From the NCBI GenBank assembly GCA_002746295.2, contig NVWS02000060.1:1-39998 (forward strand): DNA of 39,998 nt, in the 5' to 3' direction. This DNA is from Zetaproteobacteria bacterium (GTDB lineage: Bacteria; Pseudomonadota; Zetaproteobacteria; Mariprofundales; Mariprofundaceae). The notes under the pieces were generated by a model. It was given only the letters and a program-made list of their open reading frames with translations, was not told where the DNA came from and did no database searches. Made by a program: the position numbers and the translations under genes. Below are positions 37,270 to 39,998 of the stretch, piece after piece. The stretch's first letter is position 1. Each line of letters opens with the position of its first letter.

Positions 37270-39870
37270 TTATGACTCCAATGTTCTTTTCAACGCTTCC
37301 AAATATAGCAAGGCTTCAATGGGTCGCATTTGGTTCACATCCAACGTTTTCAAACGACTCTCAAGATCTTCTAAACGCTTCAAGGTCTGCTCTTGTTTTC
37401 TTTTTTCAGCTTCTGCAAACAAACCCAATTGCGCCACCCCTTGTGGCGTTTCCAATGCCGCGCTATGTTCCAAACGATGCAAATGCTCACGCGCACGTTT
37501 GACCACTTGCGGTGGTAAACCTGCCAATTGTGCCACTGCCACCCCATACGATTGATCCGCTGCATCTTCGATGACTTTGTGCATGAAAATCACTTGCCCA
37601 TTCCATTCACGCACTGTCACTGAAGCATTAAAGGCTTCGGAATGATTTTCAGGAAGTTCTGTCAGTTCATGGTAATGCGTGGCAAACAACGTAAACACAT
37701 CATCGGCAGCGATCAGTTCCTCTGCCACAGCCCAAGCAATGGCTAAACCGTCCCACGTACTGGTACCACGTCCAATTTCATCAACAATCACCAAGGAACG
37801 CGGTTCCAATTGATTTAAAATGGTCGCTGTTTCCATCATTTCCACCATAAATGTTGAGCGACCACTCGCCAATTCATCGCCCGCCCCCACGCGCGTAAAC
37901 AAACGTGTTGTCAGTGGAACACGCGCCGAATCCGCAGGTACAAAACAACCAGTATGCGCCAGCCAAACCACCCATGCAACTTGCCGCATATAGGTGGATT
38001 TTCCGCCCATGTTCGGGCCTGTCAGCAACATGAAGCGTCGTGATTTTCCATCCATATGCGTGTCATTGGCAACAAAGCTGTCATCTTTCAAACATTGCTC
38101 GACCACCGCATGTCGCCCTGATTCAATGCTTAATGCCCGACCACCATGTACTTCAGGACGTGTGTAATGCTGTGTTTTTGCCAAATATGCAAAACATGCC
38201 AATACATCCACAGCAGCCACAGCAGACGCAGCTTGTTGAATCTCAGAAGCTTGCTGGGCAATGCTTTGGTGCAATTGTTCAACCAGCTCTGCCTCACGCG
38301 CCGTTGCAGCATCTTGTGCGCCCAAAATTTCCGATTCAAAACTGTGTAGTTCATCGGTGATAAAACGTTCGGCATTCACCAAGGTTTGTTTGCGAACATA
38401 ATCATGGGGAGCATCGGCAGATTGTGCCTTGGATATTTCAATAAAATAACCAAACACCTTGTTGTATTTCACACGAAGATTTTGCAAGCCCGTACGTTCA
38501 CGCTCTTTGACTTCATACGCTCGCAACCAATCCCCTGCATCATCGGCGAGGCCGCGCAAACGATCCAGTTCAGCATCAAAGCCCACTTGAATCACACCAC
38601 CAGCATGAAACATGGCAGGCATGGTTGTTTCCAGTGCTGCATCCAAAGTTTGCGCCAAAGTTTCCAAACCCAACAGTGCAGGTTTGGCTTCTGACAATAG
38701 ACCCGTACAATCACCCAAAGCTTGTTGAAGTTGTGGCAATATCAACATCGAATCTGATAAACCGCGCAAATCTCGGGGAGCTGCACGATACAACACAATA
38801 CGTGTTAACATACGCTCCATATCCCTGATTTGCATCAATGTTTGACGTAATTTCTCGCAATCCTCGCTGCCATGAAGCAATTGTTCCACAGCATCCTGAC
38901 GTTTACCAATCATGACCATATCCAACAAGGGATAATCCACCCATTCGCGTAACAAACGTGCGCCCATCGGCGTACAGCTTTGATCCAGAATATACATCAT
39001 GCCAGCTTTTCTATCACCATTCAGTGCGGCATAAACTTCAAGATTTCGACGTGAACGTGCATCAATCTGCATGCCGTGTTGTTGTTCTTTGAATACAGGT
39101 AATTGCAAATGTCCCACGTCACATTTTTGCGTTTGCTCTAAATACACCAACACAGCACCCACTGCCGCTGCTGCTTGCGGATGGGGTTCTAAATTCAATC
39201 CACTTAAATCTTTTAAACCAAAGCGTTGCTGCAATTTCTCTTGCGCTACCGATGACGAAAAACTCCAGTCACCCGAACGATAAACCTGCCAGCCACCTTC
39301 CAAGTTATCCTTGGATGTCAACAACACTTCCGCAGGCTTCAATACTGCCAACATCTCATCCAGACGTTGTTCCCCCATACCTTCCAGTAAACGCCAAGCC
39401 CCCGATGTCATATCCAAAGAAGCCATGCCCCAATGTTCACCCTTACGCGCCATTGCCAACAACGGTGCGGATGTTTCTTGTTCCAACAAGGATGCTTCGG
39501 TGATGGTGCCAGGTGTCACCACACGCACCACTTCACGGCGAACAGGGCCTTTGCCTGCCGTCGCTGCCTCCATCTGATCGCAAATAGCCACCCGTTTACC
39601 CGCTGCCACCAATTTGGCTAAATAATTGTCGGCTTGATGCCAAGGCACACCTGCCATAGGAATATCAGCACCGTCAGCCTTGCCTCGCTTGGTTAAGGTA
39701 ATATCCAATATTTTTGACGCTTCAATCGCATCCTCAAAAAACATTTCATAAAAATCTCCCATACGATAAAACAACAAACAATCCGCATATTCGGACTTTA
39801 TGGTGAGATATTGCTGCATCATGGGGGTTTGTTTGCTTGATTTTGTGGGTTCTGATGTTTCATTGCTCAT
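37270..39870 (-). CDS. mutS: DNA mismatch repair protein MutS
   Basis: MutS recognises mismatches and starts methyl-directed or nick-directed repair. The 866-residue protein begins with the mismatch-reading Phe-x-Glu (Phe40, Glu42 in [11 protein letters not shown]). The connector, lever and clamp domains follow. The ATPase domain has Walker [16 protein letters not shown], Walker [18 protein letters not shown], and the signature [16 protein letters not shown]-terminal region (to ALKRTLES) carries the dimerisation helices. Length matches E. coli MutS (853). No ribosome site is visible before the ATG at 39870; a promoter with a short leader lies just upstream. It heads the mutS-glnD-patatin-small membrane protein run. 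No mutL is in the window. Confidence 0.97.
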   Translation of the reverse strand: MSNETSEPTKSSKQTPMMQQYLTIKSEYADCLLFYRMGDFYEMFFEDAIEASKILDITLTKRGKADGADIPMAGVPWHQADNYLAKLVAAGKRVAICDQMEAATAGKGPVRREVVRVVTPGTITEASLLEQETSAPLLAMARKGEHWGMASLDMTSGAWRLLEGMGEQRLDEMLAVLKPAEVLLTSKDNLEGGWQVYRSGDWSFSSSVAQEKLQQRFGLKDLSGLNLEPHPQAAAAVGAVLVYLEQTQKCDVGHLQLPVFKEQQHGMQIDARSRRNLEVYAALNGDRKAGMMYILDQSCTPMGARLLREWVDYPLLDMVMIGKRQDAVEQLLHGSEDCEKLRQTLMQIRDMERMLTRIVLYRAAPRDLRGLSDSMLILPQLQQALGDCTGLLSEAKPALLGLETLAQTLDAALETTMPAMFHAGGVIQVGFDAELDRLRGLADDAGDWLRAYEVKERERTGLQNLRVKYNKVFGYFIEISKAQSADAPHDYVRKQTLVNAERFITDELHSFESEILGAQDAATAREAELVEQLHQSIAQQASEIQQAASAVAAVDVLACFAYLAKTQHYTRPEVHGGRALSIESGRHAVVEQCLKDDSFVANDTHMDGKSRRFMLLTGPNMGGKSTYMRQVAWVVWLAHTGCFVPADSARVPLTTRLFTRVGAGDELASGRSTFMVEMMETATILNQLEPRSLVIVDEIGRGTSTWDGLAIAWAVAEELIAADDVFTLFATHYHELTELPENHSEAFNASVTVREWNGQVIFMHKVIEDAADQSYGVAVAQLAGLPPQVVKRAREHLHRLEHSAALETPQGVAQLGLFAEAEKRKQEQTLKRLEDLESRLKTLDVNQMRPIEALLYLEALKRTLES

Positions 39871-39891
39871 GCACGAAGATTAACAGTTTAA

Positions 39892-39919
39892 AGTATAATA
39901 AAGATAAAAAATATGCTAA
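39892..39919 (-). promoter_or_regulatory. Candidate sigma-70 promoter of mutS
   Basis: On the minus strand TTAGCA (39919-39914, four of six) and TATACT (39897-39892, five of six) are 16 bases apart. The -10 ends 21 bases before the mutS ATG, giving a short leader. Pattern match only. Confidence 0.5.
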
Positions 39920-39998
39920 CTATTCAGGTTTCTGCGGAGTTATTCGAGGATAAGGCGAAAAAAAATCAGCTCGGGAGGCGCACAAAGAGGGGGGGGGG

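Noticed and set aside
39913-39998. Plus-strand open frame of 28 codons running off the window (MLTIQVSAELFED...)
   Set aside because: No ribosome site, it overlaps the candidate mutS promoter, and it ends in the suspect poly-G run.

Overview
The window is a densely packed stretch of chromosome from a Gram-negative bacterium. Evidence includes lipoproteins with lipoboxes, a tripartite RND efflux pump, an OmpA-type lipoprotein, GlnD, RlmJ and DciA. Base composition is moderately AT-rich and even throughout. The order murA-hisG-hisD-hisC-hisB-hisH-hisA-hisF, a short (HisZ-dependent type) HisG and a class 1B-like dihydroorotate dehydrogenase suggest a proteobacterium, perhaps a gamma- or zetaproteobacterium. 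This placement is inference and was not tested.

Layout on the minus strand, in transcription order from high to low coordinates. (1) 39870-33531: mutS, glnD, a patatin-like phospholipase and a small membrane protein, all abutting or overlapping. (2) 33434-33120: a small secreted protein in a CzcI-like position. (3) 32830-26208: a divalent-metal efflux block with czcC, czcB and czcA homologues, a tiny His-rich lipoprotein and a CDF exporter. (4) 17171-13294: glgB, a HIT protein, a DciA (DUF721) protein and a Tim44-like membrane protein. (5) 13140-10008: dihydroorotate dehydrogenase, a secreted thermonuclease and an M48 lipoprotein protease, translationally coupled. (6) 9766-6859: response regulator, CheC-like protein and hybrid histidine kinase, coupled by 4-base overlaps. 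(7) 6805-1: murA and the his operon, with hisF cut by the window edge.

Layout on the plus strand. (8) 17465-23540: gltBD, glutamate synthase. (9) 23655-25049: folK and rlmJ. (10) 25130-26200: an OmpA-like lipoprotein and a hemerythrin-like protein.

Most genes are housekeeping. glnD and gltBD concern nitrogen assimilation, and the his operon concerns histidine synthesis. The accessory parts are the metal-efflux block, the stand-alone signalling cassette, and the OmpA-hemerythrin pair. Two related copies of a palindromic intergenic repeat lie upstream of the signalling cassette and upstream of the efflux operon.

I found no rRNA, tRNA, CRISPR array, transposase or prophage. No gene-free stretch exceeds 300 bases; the longest are 32831-33119 and 9767-10007, and both contain the repeat. 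I see no complete novel defence or biosynthetic system. The best leads are a hemerythrin lacking one canonical iron ligand, an RlmJ with an altered catalytic motif, the CheC-kinase cassette, and the repeat family. The right end is a run of 10 G, which may be an assembly artefact.
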